From Glossina fuscipes (taxonomy: Eukaryota > Arthropoda > Insecta > Diptera > Glossinidae), in contig NW_023998457.1 in the NCBI RefSeq assembly GCF_014805625.2, positions 5,378,218-5,442,217 on the forward strand: DNA of 64,000 nt, in the 5' to 3' direction. Positions 46,720 to 57,790 of this stretch are shown one piece after another (position 1 is the stretch's first letter; each line of letters starts with the position of its first letter). A program made the translations under genes and the position numbers. Under the pieces are notes generated by a model. That model was not told where the DNA came from. It did no database searches and saw only the letters and a list, made by a program, of their open reading frames with translations.

Positions 46720-47735
46720 ATGGCCCCGGAACTGACAGATATAAACTCAAATAGATTTCGTCTATTAGCGGACATATCCGCCAAAGAAAAAAAATTTTAA
46801 AATCGGATATTCCGGTGTTTCCAATCGGTAACACCACTCCTATTGGCAAAAAATATGTTGTGATTTCTCTAACTGATCCTTCCATAACAATATCACAAAT
46901 CAGTGCCTTTGCTATAAAAAAGACCTAGGTAGCTTTACGACGTATACAGACTCTATCCCGTTTCTACGCGATTGTAATTTACTTGTCCTCGCTGGGAACC
47001 CGCGCACAAACTCAGTTAGAGGCGTAATTTATGCCCTGTGCTTAAAGCATGCTCCCGAAGATGAAATAGTTCGCGAAATGTGTAATCAGGGAGTGACTGA
47101 ACTCTATAAATTTATTAAATTAAACGACGACGGAAAAACCCACTCTCCTACAGGAAGGATTATCGCTACAGGTTACCGCAAACTATTAATGTGGCTCGCC
47201 ATAAATGTAAAGTGTCACTCTACATTCCAAATCCCATGAAGTGCAAAAACTGCCAACGCCTGGATCATGCGACAAAAAAATGCACCAGTCCTGCAGCTTG
47301 TGCTAACTATGTTCCTCACATGCTGAAAGCTGTAACTGTAGTTTCTGCTCAAATTGCAATGATCAGCATTCGGCGTTAGACAAACAATGCCCACGTTTTA
47401 TACAAATGCATGAAATTCTAAAAATCAAAACAGAAAATTACTGTAGCACGGGCGAAGCGCGACGCAAGTACTAGGAAATAAGTCCATCTGGAACCCAAAC
47501 AACTAACAAAAGTAATACCTACGCTGCTGTCGCCTCGCAAATCGGACCTAATAAGCATTCAACTCCAACTTCTTCCAACGAAAAACCTGTTCTACCATCG
47601 ACCGAAAGTTATATTGTGAAACCAGTTCCACCACCCGCTAAAGATAATATTGAAAAAATTAACACAACAACAAATATTGAGAAAACTAAAACAACAATAC
47701 GTATCCTAAATCTAATAAACTAAATTCCCCAGAAT
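46720..47735 (+). pseudogene. ORF1 (gag-like nucleic-acid-binding protein) of the I-like element, broken
   Basis: Starts at an ATG (MAPELTDINSNRFRLL) but stops after about 25 codons. Homologous-looking sequence then continues in shifted frames: one around 46920-47230 (for example HAPEDEIVREMCNQGVTELY), another at 47191-47379. The latter contains YIPNPMKCKNC and a CX2CX4HX4C zinc knuckle at about 47242-47283. Another frame near 47380-47470 ends with DKQCPRFIQ followed by GEARRKY, a motif typical of the C-terminus of I/Jockey-type ORF1 proteins. At least three frameshifts or stops separate these blocks, so the gene is dead. Known role of the family: RNA binding and RNP formation. Confidence 0.8.
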
Positions 47736-47977
47736 CAACAGCGCTCAAGTCTAGTCAAAAAACTACAAGTTCTAATGAATCCAATCTTTCATACCTTGAT
47801 CAACCTTCAATTTCAAATTATTTACGTGCGCCCACTCGTTGCACTTCAAATGTGCGCAACCAACTAAATACAGATTATTCTGCTGGTAAGAACAAATTAT
47901 TCACGCAAAATTCCTATAGCGACCTTCTCGACGGCGACGCTGACAAGTCAACGTAACCCACCTACTATACCGTTTCT

Positions 47978-50232
47978 ATGTCACTACAATTAAATAAAGT
48001 TTTTAAAATTCTACAATGGAACATTAAGGGATGTATTAAGAATTTTGATTAACTCCGTGCACTTATAAGTGATTTTTATTCAACCTTTATATCCATTCAA
48101 GATAAAATTCATATTCCAAGCAAGGAGTTGGCGTTTTTATAAAATCAAATATACCTCACAGGCGCGTAAATTTAAACTCATACATACATAGCGATACAAA
48201 TAACCTTAAACTTAAAATTTACAGTGCTTTCGCTCTATATCCCACCTTTGCAATCATTTTCTCAGCAAGAACTCTACAATTTATTCTCCGTTCTTTCCTC
48301 CCTATTAATTATATGGGACGACTTTAACAGCTGCAATTTCATCTAGGGCTTAACAGTGAACAATACCCGTGGTACTGTTTTAGAAAAGGCCTTAATTCAA
48401 AGCAATCTCTGCATTTTAAATGTTGGAAAACAAACGCACTTTTGAAATTATCACATCTTTTCACATATTGATTTAACATGTTGCTCTTCGACACTTCTTC
48501 CTTTGGTTTCCTGGTCTATTTCTGATAATCTACATACTAGTGATGACTTTCCTTCCAAAGTCCTCTGTTACTCCAGCAAAACAGACCAAATTCCTCCTAG
48601 ATAAAACGCACTGGATGAGTTACTCCAAACAGGCCGAGTCATTTCTGAATTCAAGGCCATTTAGCGGGAACTCCAACCATCATGCTGCTATTATCCAATC
48701 CAACAGCTTTCTTAAACGAGCTAAGCTTCCTTAGTGGAACAGCACGTTTTTGAGGAAAAACAAAGCGGATCTGTGGCACCACTTTAAAAGATGTCCTGAT
48801 CACATTTACTTGTTATTATACAAAAAGGCCAACGCTCTAGTGAGGAAGGAATTACGAAAATCAAAGGCATTTAGTTTCGAACTTTTTTCGAAAAGAATGC
48901 GCAAAAATTCATTAATGAAAGTTGTCTGGGAAACAATCAGCAGACTCAACGGGACTTCAAATGTGAACGAAATTTCTGCCATCTGTACTCCCAATGGAAT
49001 TTTCACTGACGCACATAATATTTCTAAATTCTTTGGACAAATGCGGTGCAAATACTCCTCTGACAGCAACTTTTCCAGTGCTTTCATCGAAAATAAAAAG
49101 ACTCCAATTTCTTTTTCAAATGCTATTGACAGATTTGCCATGCCCCTGGAAAATTGCATGTCTAGCTTAGAACCTGAAAGTTGCCTCCCCAAATCGAAGG
49201 GAAGGACATATGGGCTAATTAGCATCTCATACCAACTGATTAGTGCTCTGTCTAATTCAAATAAAAAGAAATTATTGGACCTGCATAATGTGGCATATAC
49301 ACTACATGTGGAAACAGCAGTTGTTCCAATTCCTAAGTCAAAAAATGTAAAATAGTTCCCAAGCTTCTTAATTCAAACAAATCTATATTGGAGACCCAAT
49401 CTGATAGCTGAAAAAACCAAAGTAATGGAGAGTAACGGTTGGAATTTTTTATCCACAGACGGCTCAAAATGTCCTGGTCTGCCACCTGCTTGTGCCGTGG
49501 TAGATGCTTCAGGACTGGTTCTTCTCAATCACATATTTCACGAAAGTACTTCAACTTTCATAACCGAAGCCAGAGCTATCCTTCACGCTGCCAACCTTGC
49601 CGATAAAAACAAACTCAAAACCGTCATTGTTACCGACAGTTTATCTGTATTACAAACTATTCGGAATACTTCGACTTCGAGATGGAGCACCGTCAACAAA
49701 TTAAGAAATCTCATTACAACACCCGATGGAAAAATTAAAATGTTATGGGTACCTAGTCACATCGGTTTATTGGGAAATGAACAAGCTAATCGAACGGCGA
49801 AGAGTGCTGCTTCTGCACCTATAATTGTGGATTATATCATGGAAAAGTTGGATCTTCAAAGATACACTGGACGAAAACTTAAAGAGAAAATTACAAAAGG
49901 AAATCTACAATACAATCATCAGCACTACTCTTCTATTAACTTTCAGCTAACTCCACCTTTAAATCCAACGAATGTTGAGAAAATCAAGATCCAAACTTTT
50001 TCGCCGAATTCGCCTGGATCATACCATTGCAACTCGCCAATGGATCTTGAAGAAGTCTTTCTCCCCAATCTGAAATTGTGGACACATTCTCATTATAAAG
50101 CGCATTCTCTGTGATTACCCTAACATTTCCTCGGCTAGTATTGCATTTGGAACGATTAATCCTATGGACATTCGACAATCAGCTACAGATCAGAATATAT
50201 GTTTATTAAAACTACTAAGCTCAATATCTTAA
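47978..50232 (+). pseudogene. ORF2 (endonuclease, deleted RT, RNase H) of the I-like element, broken
   Basis: The ATG at 47978 begins an APE-type endonuclease (MSLQLNKVFKILQWNIKG), stopped after about 24 codons. Downstream pieces in several frames include IIWDDFNSCN, matching the conserved GDFN region. 48750-49355 is an open block corresponding to the linker in front of the RT, ending in AVVPIPKSKN, which normally immediately precedes the RT core. The core itself, including the YADD-type catalytic motif, is absent: within 100 bp the sequence passes to RNase H (49425-50114). RNase H shows STDGSK, TEARAI, TDSLS and WVPSHIGLLGNEQAN. The last catalytic Asp (usually EXAD) is Asn. The frame then breaks once more before a TAA at 50230-50232. 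The element could not be autonomous. Confidence 0.82.
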
Positions 50233-50318
50233 GTGCTTTATTAAATTAGAGCCGATAGCCTGTGTTGCTGGTGCTCAATGTCTTGTTTTAGTCTAAGAAT
50301 TTATTTCATTAGCCTAAA

Positions 50319-50338
50319 ATTATAATAATAATAATAAA
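50319..50338 (+). repeat. (TAA)n 3' terminus of the I-like element
   Basis: A short TAA/ATA repeat about 90 bp after the last ORF2 stop. I-clade elements end this way. The next base pairs belong to segmental copy B, so this marks the 3' junction. Confidence 0.7.
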
Positions 50339-50599
50339 ACGTTCATTGTTTTACCAGATGCAATCATTAATCCTGACATATTTTTACGAAAAAAAATAGA
50401 TACTTATCCCAAAAGGTTTGTATAGTATAGTGGCCTATCCCTGGCTACAAATTTATGATAGCTTTCTGCCGGAACATGTTTTTCCTATTGAAGGAACAAA
50501 TTGATTTTTTGAGATCATACGCATTTCTTATCTTTTAACTACCGTCATAAGAATGAAAACGTTGCTCAGGCAAATAGGCGTTTAGGCTGTGTAACCAAA

Positions 50600-50785
50600 T
50601 CATTTACTTCAATTTGAATCTGATACGATTACGATACCAAGAAGAAGGGAGAAAACAGATTAACATCGTCTACGTACATTAAGATATGGGTGAATTTAAT
50701 CACCGAGGGGAGATCACTAATGTACAGAATAAATAAACGGGGCTCCAAAGTCGGGAATTAATCAGAAGGAGGTAACGGGAGGCCA
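50600..50785 (-). mobile_element. Decayed LINE fragment: RT palm with YVDD motif (in copy B)
   Basis: Minus-strand reading gives FILYISDLPSVIKFTHILMY followed by VDDVNLFS, with the catalytic YVDD codons at 50676-50665. This is the motif B to C interval of a LINE reverse transcriptase, which normally reads LGPLLF(I/L)L(Y/F)INDLP...YADD. A stop lies just upstream and another shortly downstream. It occupies the place where copy A has the C-terminal part of a LINE in the same orientation, so both are probably remnants of one element. Confidence 0.6.
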
Positions 50786-51165
50786 CCAATCACTCAGATG
50801 ATATCACATACAAGTGCAAAACGGTGAGGGGCAACAAGAAGTAAGAAAAGAGGAAAAAGAAGGGAAAGCCCGCCATATTGTGAAAGCTTGCCCAAGTCGG
50901 TAACTGTTATAGTTTCAGCGACAGAGCACCTTGTATATCTACCACGGACCATATTCTACCGCACTGAGATTTGACTTCGCGAGCAAGGAGCCGTCACTTG
51001 TTATGTTTGCCAACAAGTGTGCTCTACCGCACCGGACTGCCAATCGCATTATCTGTGATCAAGTATGCCATACTTGGTCGAGATGGGAGTCCGCGGACAG
51101 TGACTTGATAGTCGCGATTGTCATCCACTCAACAGTTCATGTAGACAATGCAGACAGAATTTCCT
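50785..51165 (-). mobile_element. SINE copy in segmental copy B
   Basis: Minus-strand copy of the tRNA-related SINE. It has a head with GTTGAGTGGATGACAATCGC, a middle with ATCTCAGTGCGGTAGA and TAACAGTTACCGACTTGGGC, and a tail ending CATCTGAGTGATTGG, matching the tails at 22130 and 16760. It abuts the LINE YVDD fragment, and may have inserted into it. The middle seems to contain extra sequence, perhaps a second nested copy. Confidence 0.55.
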
Positions 51166-52009
51166 TTCGTAGCAGTTAATGGGTTCCGGATGAGTTTTGC
51201 AACATAACGTCGCGTCTTACCAGGATGGAAAGTCAATCTATATTACGCCTTTTTCCTTTCATGGCGGCTAAGGTGAGGGCGAACTGCACAAAAAATTTTA
51301 AAGAAGAATTTTTCGCCCGCTGGACACATCCCGCTATCTAAATCCTGTAGATATTTTACCAAGGAATAAAAAAGATAGGTAGATAAGGGAATCCAAAGTA
51401 CAAAGAAACGGCAAACAAAGGGGTGGAAAGGATGAAGAAGGGGTAGGCACAAGGATTCTAAAGAGAAATGTTTTTGCGATGTCTTTTTGGCCTTAATAAA
51501 GACATCGAGTACAAGGTAGATAAGCGAATATCATAAGTATCGCAAACTTATAACCGAACATAAACTGTAAGAACAGTGTGGAAACATGCTTTTGCTTTTA
51601 CTAAGTTACTACAAGCAATGTCATAATCAAAAAAGACCAAAGCAGATAACTGTTTAAAAGAACGCAGGCAACTCGAGGTCAGAGGGAAAAGAAAAGAAAA
51701 TCACACATTAATACTGACTAATTCTCTCTATTGTCAAACCAACATTTACTACTTCTTAAGCATTTATAAGCAGCAGTTTGTTTAAAGTCCAAAAGTACTG
51801 CCACTTTTCCCTTTCCTGTTGTCATGTATTATGCTTGTGTATGTGCGTAGCCTTGTTTTTCTTGCTTTTATTCACGCATTGTTTTTGCCGACATTTCCTT
51901 TTCGATTACGCTTTCGCCACTATATCAAATGGCAACTGCTTCCCATTGCATCCGAATAACAATTGCAAAAACCTCTTAGTACTGTCGATGTAACATATTA
52001 TAAAACAAA

Positions 52010-52790
52010 CGAGAATGTTATAGTCGGACAAAACCGACCCTTAAATACTTTACACCACATTGTCTGACACAATTCTTATTTTTAATATAGAACACAAAAA
52101 TTAAACTTTTCGTGTTCGTATATATGGAGAAGCGGGCAAGCAAGTAAAGCAAGTTTAATCCTTGCCTCGGACAGGATCCAAAAATAGGCGTAGATGTTTC
52201 AAATTTTGTGGAGTCCATTTTTGTATAAAATTACTATTATGGGTCAATTTTCATAATAACATATTAAAATTTAGACTTCTTTGCCCTAAAAAACAAAAAT
52301 TTTCGTATAAATCTTTATGAAGGGTAGGCGTGGGTGATCCAAATTTGGTACAGTGCAATTTTTTGTCTTAAATTATTATTATGATATGACTTTCCTCATG
52401 TACCATTGAAAATAATACCTTTTTGCCATATGAACTTCAGTTTTCGTTTTGTGAGAGGAGGTTATGCCGAAGTACTACTACTTAGCCACGTTTGCCGAGA
52501 AATTTTGAAAATTGAAATTTTTTTCGCATATAACAACTTTTCATAATAGCGCGAGATATGGTGAGTGGTCGAAAAAGTGAATCGACCCAAACCATTTTCA
52601 ACAGCGTCCATCCTTAAGTCAAAACATGTCACTGTAACAAATTTTGTCAAAATACCGACCCGTAGTTTGATCACAAATTTACATGGACAGTAATTAGACG
52701 ACAGACGGACGGATAGGCTTAGATCAATTCAGATTATGATTCTGAATCGATCGGTTTAATGAAAAGTGGGTCTACCATAAGCTCTTCTGC
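52010..52790 (-). repeat. R1 copy inside segmental copy B
   Basis: Same sequence as 39540-40395 with two small deletions. It was copied as part of the segment, not inserted independently. Confidence 0.6.
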
Positions 52791-53192
52791 ATGTTACGTA
52801 AGTCGCCACCTTTAGTTGATTTCACAAATTCTTCTTCATATCTATTATCAAAACATAGAGTTACATTCCCCTCCCCCCTCCCATCATATAATTATAGATA
52901 TGGACACCATTAACCATGCGATGGCATGTCAAATATACGCCTTTCTTTTAACAAGTCCATATTTCTAAAAAAGAAGACACAATTATTCAATTATGTACTT
53001 TTTATACCGATCACCGGGGGATACAGTGTAAATTCATTTGTGGAAATCTTTACATTTTTTTATACTCGTTCACAAAGGATGAGAGTTATATTCAATTTTC
53101 AAAACGTTTGCAACATTCAGAAGGAAGATTCCAAGACACAGTTAGGTATATATATATCATCAGCATCAAATTCTCAACAGTATTATACAAAT

Positions 53193-53239
53193 ACATAGGT
53201 CCCACATTCATATTAAACATAGTATATTCATATAAACAT
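53193..53239. repeat. 47 bp direct repeat, left of the assembly gap
   Basis: Identical base for base to 53640-53686 (begins ACATAGGTCCCACATTC, ends CATATAAACAT). Confidence 0.95.
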
Positions 53240-53639
53240 NNNNNNNNNNNNNNNNNNNNNNNNNNNNNNNNNNNNNNNNNNNNNNNNNNNNNNNNNNNNN
53301 NNNNNNNNNNNNNNNNNNNNNNNNNNNNNNNNNNNNNNNNNNNNNNNNNNNNNNNNNNNNNNNNNNNNNNNNNNNNNNNNNNNNNNNNNNNNNNNNNNNN
53401 NNNNNNNNNNNNNNNNNNNNNNNNNNNNNNNNNNNNNNNNNNNNNNNNNNNNNNNNNNNNNNNNNNNNNNNNNNNNNNNNNNNNNNNNNNNNNNNNNNNN
53501 NNNNNNNNNNNNNNNNNNNNNNNNNNNNNNNNNNNNNNNNNNNNNNNNNNNNNNNNNNNNNNNNNNNNNNNNNNNNNNNNNNNNNNNNNNNNNNNNNNNN
53601 NNNNNNNNNNNNNNNNNNNNNNNNNNNNNNNNNNNNNNN
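53240..53639. other. Assembly gap (400 N)
   Basis: Exactly 400 N, a round number, bounded by identical 47 bp sequences. Translations across it are meaningless. Confidence 0.98.
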
Positions 53640-53686
53640 ACATAGGTCCCACATTCATATTAAACATAGTATATTCATATAAACAT
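53640..53686. repeat. 47 bp direct repeat, right of the assembly gap
   Basis: Identical to 53193-53239. Confidence 0.95.
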
Positions 53687-54079
53687 ATTAACAAGAAAAT
53701 CTGCTTTAATACAACTGTGTAAGAACAGTTCAAGAGACATTTTAAACATTTTTCGCTTACCTTTCGACCTTAACGTAAAGATTGGAAGAAGACAGGGGAA
53801 GCAAAAAGGGTATATGATAATTAAATAGAGAAGATTGCAAAGGATAAAACGGACAATTTCAAAAACCGTTACATGATAATGAGTCAATTGTGGTTAAACA
53901 TAATTCTTCGTAAGCAAATTAAATGATTACGTAGAAGTATAACAAAAAAAAATCGAATTAAGCAACAAATACCTTATGGATTTCGTTAACATATTCCTCT
54001 TATTCTTAAGATATTTGTCTTCTGTTGTGCTGATAAAAGCATTGAAAAGCATTTTTTTTTTGAAGACCTTTGTACACAC
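53687..54079. other. Intergenic, nothing recognised
   Basis: No motif. Confidence 0.3.
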
Positions 54080-54345
54080 AAGTGGGTTATACTAAGTTTG
54101 TACGAATGCATATATTCAACGCCAAGGAAAACCTAAAATAGGTCCACGGCTTATTATGCCGATAGATTGGGAAGTACTTTCTGAATCGATCTAAGTTTTG
54201 TCTGTTCGTCTGGCCGTCTTGTTCTTATTCCTATTAGATTATTTGATACAAATTTAGTAGGCTGATATATTTTGGCCAAAGAACAAACGCTATTGGAAAT
54301 GGATGGGATAAGACTATTTTTGCGATAAGGTCTCGTATTGGGTTC
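54080..54345 (+). repeat. R1 dispersed repeat, 5' part
   Basis: GTGGGTTATACTAAGTTTGT, ATCTAAGTTTTGTCTGTTCG and GAACAAACGCTATTGGAAAT. Truncated before the 3' half, and a G-rich stretch follows at 54367-54391. Confidence 0.5.
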
Positions 54346-54399
54346 TATATACCCACCACCGAAAGATGAGGGAGATGAGGGAGGGAGGGGGTATTTATT

Positions 54400-55090
54400 T
54401 TGTGAAAACGTTCACCACGCCCAGACGAAGGCTTCAGAAACCTCATAAAGTACATATTTATATTCTTGCACAGCATCAAATTCTGAAACTATTTAAGAAT
54501 TGGTATTGAAATGGGAGTCTGCAGTACCGGTTAAAGTGAGATCACTTGTCCTTTCAAAAGGAACAAAAAATTGTTTTTTTGCACAAAGTTCCTACAGAAA
54601 AATCTACGAAAAGAACGCACATTCTATGGGCGACAGCGCAGTCCTTGTACAAAAGGTAGGACAAAATTACCACGCCGATTCAAAATTATTGTTTATCAAA
54701 GTTTAATTTTCTTTCACAAAGAAGCAAGTAAGTAGAAGCAATTCAGTAACCCTAAACCCTGTAAAGTGTATATATTCTTCGCCAGCCTTAAATTCGCGGC
54801 GCATTAAAGTATGGCCTCCTGTTTGTCTGTCCGTATGTACTTTCACGCGACTGTATAGTATTTGAGGTGAACATTCTTCTGTTCGCAAAAATGAAGATAC
54901 CGAATAAAAATTTGCAAAACGTTTCGAAAATGACTCGCACCAATCAATGGATAGGCGTACAACGCCCACGCGCTTGCGAACACCTTTGCTTCCTGTGGTT
55001 TCTTTCAATCATAAACTATAACAGAAACACCTTCTACTTTTATTTTGACGATATAGAACAAGTTAGCGCCCACTCCTTTTTTTAGCTTTT
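54400..55090 (+). repeat. R2 dispersed repeat, two units
   Basis: First unit: CCTCATAAAGTACATATTTA, GCACATTCTATGGGCGACAG, CGCAGTCCTTGTACAAAAG. Second unit: ACCCTGTAAAGTGTATATAT, TGTTTGTCTGTCCGTATG. Same layout as 29275-30060. Confidence 0.55.
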
Positions 55091-55150
55091 TTTAGGATAA
55101 CATTGACGGATATAAAAGATTCGATCACGACCGCACATAATTTTCTTACA

Positions 55151-55430
55151 TTTTTTTTTTTTTTTTTTTTTTAATATGACCGATAACGCAGGGGATGTCC
55201 TTTATTCGTGTAATACGGTAATCGTCACAAAGAGAAAAGGAAAGAGAAACAAATGGGGAAATAGTGACCACAGCTTAGTTAGTTCGTGCTCAATCGGTAC
55301 GTGTTATACCTTTACCGACTAAGCACTCGCCATAGCTACGGCCTACGAAAACTCAATTGCGCTTGAGATGCGAACACTGACTGATGACTTGGTGATTGCG
55401 GTTCGTACCCACTCGACTACTCGGACGGAT
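55151..55430 (-). mobile_element. SINE copy, near full length, with 22 nt poly(A) tail
   Basis: Read on the minus strand: A-box-like GTAGTCGAGTGGG, B-box-like GTGTTCGCATCTCAAG, GCGAGTGCTTAGTCGG, TAAAGGTATAACACGTACCG, CT-rich stretch, GTGACGATTACCG, tail GACATCCCCTGCGTTATCGG and 22 A (plus-strand T at 55151-55172). This is the best template for the family, about 280 bp. No coding capacity. Confidence 0.65.
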
Positions 55431-56116
55431 CTACTCGCTTTAACACCAAATGGGCATTGGAGTGTTTGATAGCGACTCTTGTGACGAAAAATACTACATT
55501 TGATGGAAAATTACAAAAATTACGACAAGACAACGAATTGCTTTCTGGTTGACTAATGACCTGTCACACTGCCACAGTATATTACTTAAGTTTAACTCAC
55601 AATTTACGATTTGTATTTTACAGCAAGCAAAATCCTGCATTTACTCTAATAGAGAGAGTGTTATAGGCGGACTTAGAAATGTGCGAAATCACTAAAAGAC
55701 TTAGGCTTCAAATTTGTTAAGAGTTACCAGCAATTACAGTCTATCTAACAAGCACCGGAAAAAATTGACTTTAACTAATGAACTGGAATAAAACAGTGTT
55801 TTAGGCGTTTTGCGTTAAATTACCGATGTAGCAATCCCCCACACGAGAAAGCAGGCAAGTTCTCTTTTGATTTTTTTGCCTTATATGTACAAAGTATTTT
55901 TTTCTTCTTAACCTGTATAACATGGTACTCAATAAGTTTGCAGGATTGCATATAGACCGCGGTAGTATTGACAAAGCTGTCTGGGTTTTAGATAGCATCA
56001 ATCAATGCGTCAAAATTTCATAACATTTCGAACATTAGTTTGCAAACTACAGGTGTTTCAGTGACGCTACTTTTTTAATTTTCAAAATTCTGAAATTCTG
56101 AAAATCCGAATTCTTT
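55431..56116. other. Intergenic, nothing recognised
   Basis: No motif. Confidence 0.3.
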
Positions 56117-56535
56117 ATGTTGAACGAAAGCTTTGTTTTTGAATGCGAAGAAATATTGATTAAGAAAACAATGATTGAGCAAGTGTTATTTGGATTTTGC
56201 TCCATTGGGACGAATGGTGTACAAAAGTGGTTTGATGGTAAACGGTAATGATACTGAACGCTGCAATCGCGCATTGTCGACAGTTGTTCCAAAAAATAAA
56301 AAACATGAAAAAAACGCTCAAGGGCTTTTGGAAGGTCTACCATTGCAGCTGTACGAGATAGCTATCACCTTAATGATATCAGAGGGAAGTGTATTCACCT
56401 TCGTGCGTTAACGTTTGTCCCCGAGAAGACTCTGTTCGAAGTGAGTATACCTTTTTATCGTAAACAAGAACGTGTAGAGCTCTTTATGAGGATTAAAGAG
56501 AGATTTTTTCTTACGATATGTGACAATGGATGATG
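56117..56535 (+). pseudogene. Relic of an unrecognised coding sequence, copy 2
   Basis: A 43-codon frame (56117-56248, MLNESFVFECEEILIKKT...) overlaps a second frame containing MVNGNDTERCNR, STVVPKNKKHEKNAQ and LPLQLYEI. One frameshift later a third gives HLNDIRGKCIHLRALTFVPE and KTLFEVSIPFYRKQERVELF, stopping at 56533-56535. Motif order matches copy 1: VNG, E(K/R)C, VVPKN, AQ, DI, (T)F(I/V), (D/T)LFEV. A perfect GTGAGT at 56441-56446 just after the LFE codons could be an old splice donor. Not intact. Function unknown. Confidence 0.5.
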
Positions 56536-57479
56536 TACTACATTCCAGAGCCAAATCGACAGTCACCCCAGTGAACAACAAACGGCAAAAGCCGCCCAAA
56601 TCAATCAAAAAAGCAAGGCTCGACTAAGAAACCCAGAGCAGGGTAGAACATCCATCGACCAACGTGGAAAGCGACAAAGAATCAATAGTGCGTTTAAATG
56701 AATTACAAAAAAAAAACACCACAAGAATACTCGTCAGACAGCGATATGGCTTCAATAAAGTGGCGCTCGCCGGAACTGAAGCGTGCTTTAAAGGATTGAA
56801 AAAATTTTTCTATAAGAAAAAACATAGAAATATAATAGAATAACATAGAGATGAATATATTGCTCTTGAAGAAGACCATGTTATTGGACAACGCCAAATT
56901 TTGCGTACAAGTGTTTATTTTGTTAGCAATCCTACCTCCTTATTGAGTGGCGTTATCATATGATAGCGTATTTCTTTTTGTTTCGTTTTCATTATTGTTG
57001 TTACAAGTACATTTGCGGATATAATGTGGACGTGTGAGCGAGTTTGGAAAAATGCCAACACAGGGGAAGCTTTCAAATAGACAGTATAGGCGCATTTGAA
57101 TATTCTCACGCGGAAAAAACTTATTCAACTTTTGTCCTTTGCATTGTAATGGATTGTGAATGTGACACGGTCGCAGACACAAATGTATATGTATATGTAC
57201 ACTATTGAGCATTTGTACAAATTAGCCCAAAGGAACTCAGTTTCAAATTACATTTCTTTTGGTACGCTGTCTAATAAAGAATTTTAAGCAGCGACATGTG
57301 TGTTGCCTTTGCTAAAATAGCGGTGATAGTTATATAGGCAATACTTACCCTTTACGTTTTATGACATGTTTATGAAACTGTGTTGTTAAATCAAATGGTA
57401 ACTAATTAAAAAATTGTAATAAATTAATGAAATGACAGCAAAAATGATATATAAAAAACAAATGGAACCGCTGTAGTGA
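56536..57479. other. Intergenic, nothing recognised
   Basis: 56540-56700 is lysine/glutamine-codon rich in the frame following copy 2 and could be its decayed continuation. The rest is AT-rich without motifs. Confidence 0.3.
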
Positions 57480-57790
57480 GATGCGATTCACTATTAAATA
57501 CCCTGCCCTACGTAGATATTCTTATGACGACATTTTAGAACAAAGCATTATACGAGAAGAAGTCAGAAGAATGTACCGATTGCAATCATTTTCGATAGCG
57601 TTCGCTGCTGGGTCAAAACACGTTAAGGTATCAAGTCTCATCACAACGTTGCAAAAACTGCAGTCAATAGATTGCACAAAAAAAAAAACATGACGGATAG
57701 ACGGACAGACAATCTTAGGTATAACAAAAGGTGAATCTATTTTAAATCCATCTGGATGTTACATACATCCGCACAAAGTTAATATATCTA
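57480..57790 (-). repeat. R1 dispersed repeat, shortened
   Basis: Reverse R1: CGATAGCGTTCGCTGCTGGG, ACGGATAGACGGACAGACAA and CATCTGGATGTTACATACAT, closely matching 9960-10320. Confidence 0.5.

Larger units (their letters stand above)
46690..50338 (+). mobile_element. I-clade non-LTR retrotransposon, internally deleted and decayed
   Basis: Remnant of a non-LTR element with, in order, a nucleocapsid-like ORF1, an endonuclease start, an RT linker, a missing RT core, RNase H and a 3' (TAA)n tail at about 50319-50338. RNase H in ORF2 plus a TAA-repeat terminus is the known arrangement of the I clade (Drosophila I factor), not of Jockey-clade elements, which lack RNase H and end in poly(A). What remains is about 3.65 kb, against about 5.4 kb for the I factor. 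The 5' boundary is not sharp and is placed just before the ORF1 ATG at 46720. It lies in sense between the BTB-Kelch gene and segmental copy B, and copy B begins directly after the tail. I could not identify a target-site duplication. Confidence 0.82.
50350..53187 (+). repeat. Segmental duplication, copy B
   Basis: Direct copy of 37497-40795, about 12.8 kb downstream, with the BTB-Kelch gene and the I-like element between the copies. It starts 12 bp after the I-element tail and ends about 50 bp before an assembly gap. The left junction with the element suggests the element either inserted at the edge of the duplicated unit or was involved in its breakpoint. Confidence 0.85.

Noticed and set aside
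53092..53733. Three ORFs of 148-213 codons across the gap
   Set aside because: They consist mainly of undetermined residues from the 400 N and are extended only by the duplicated 47 bp flanks.
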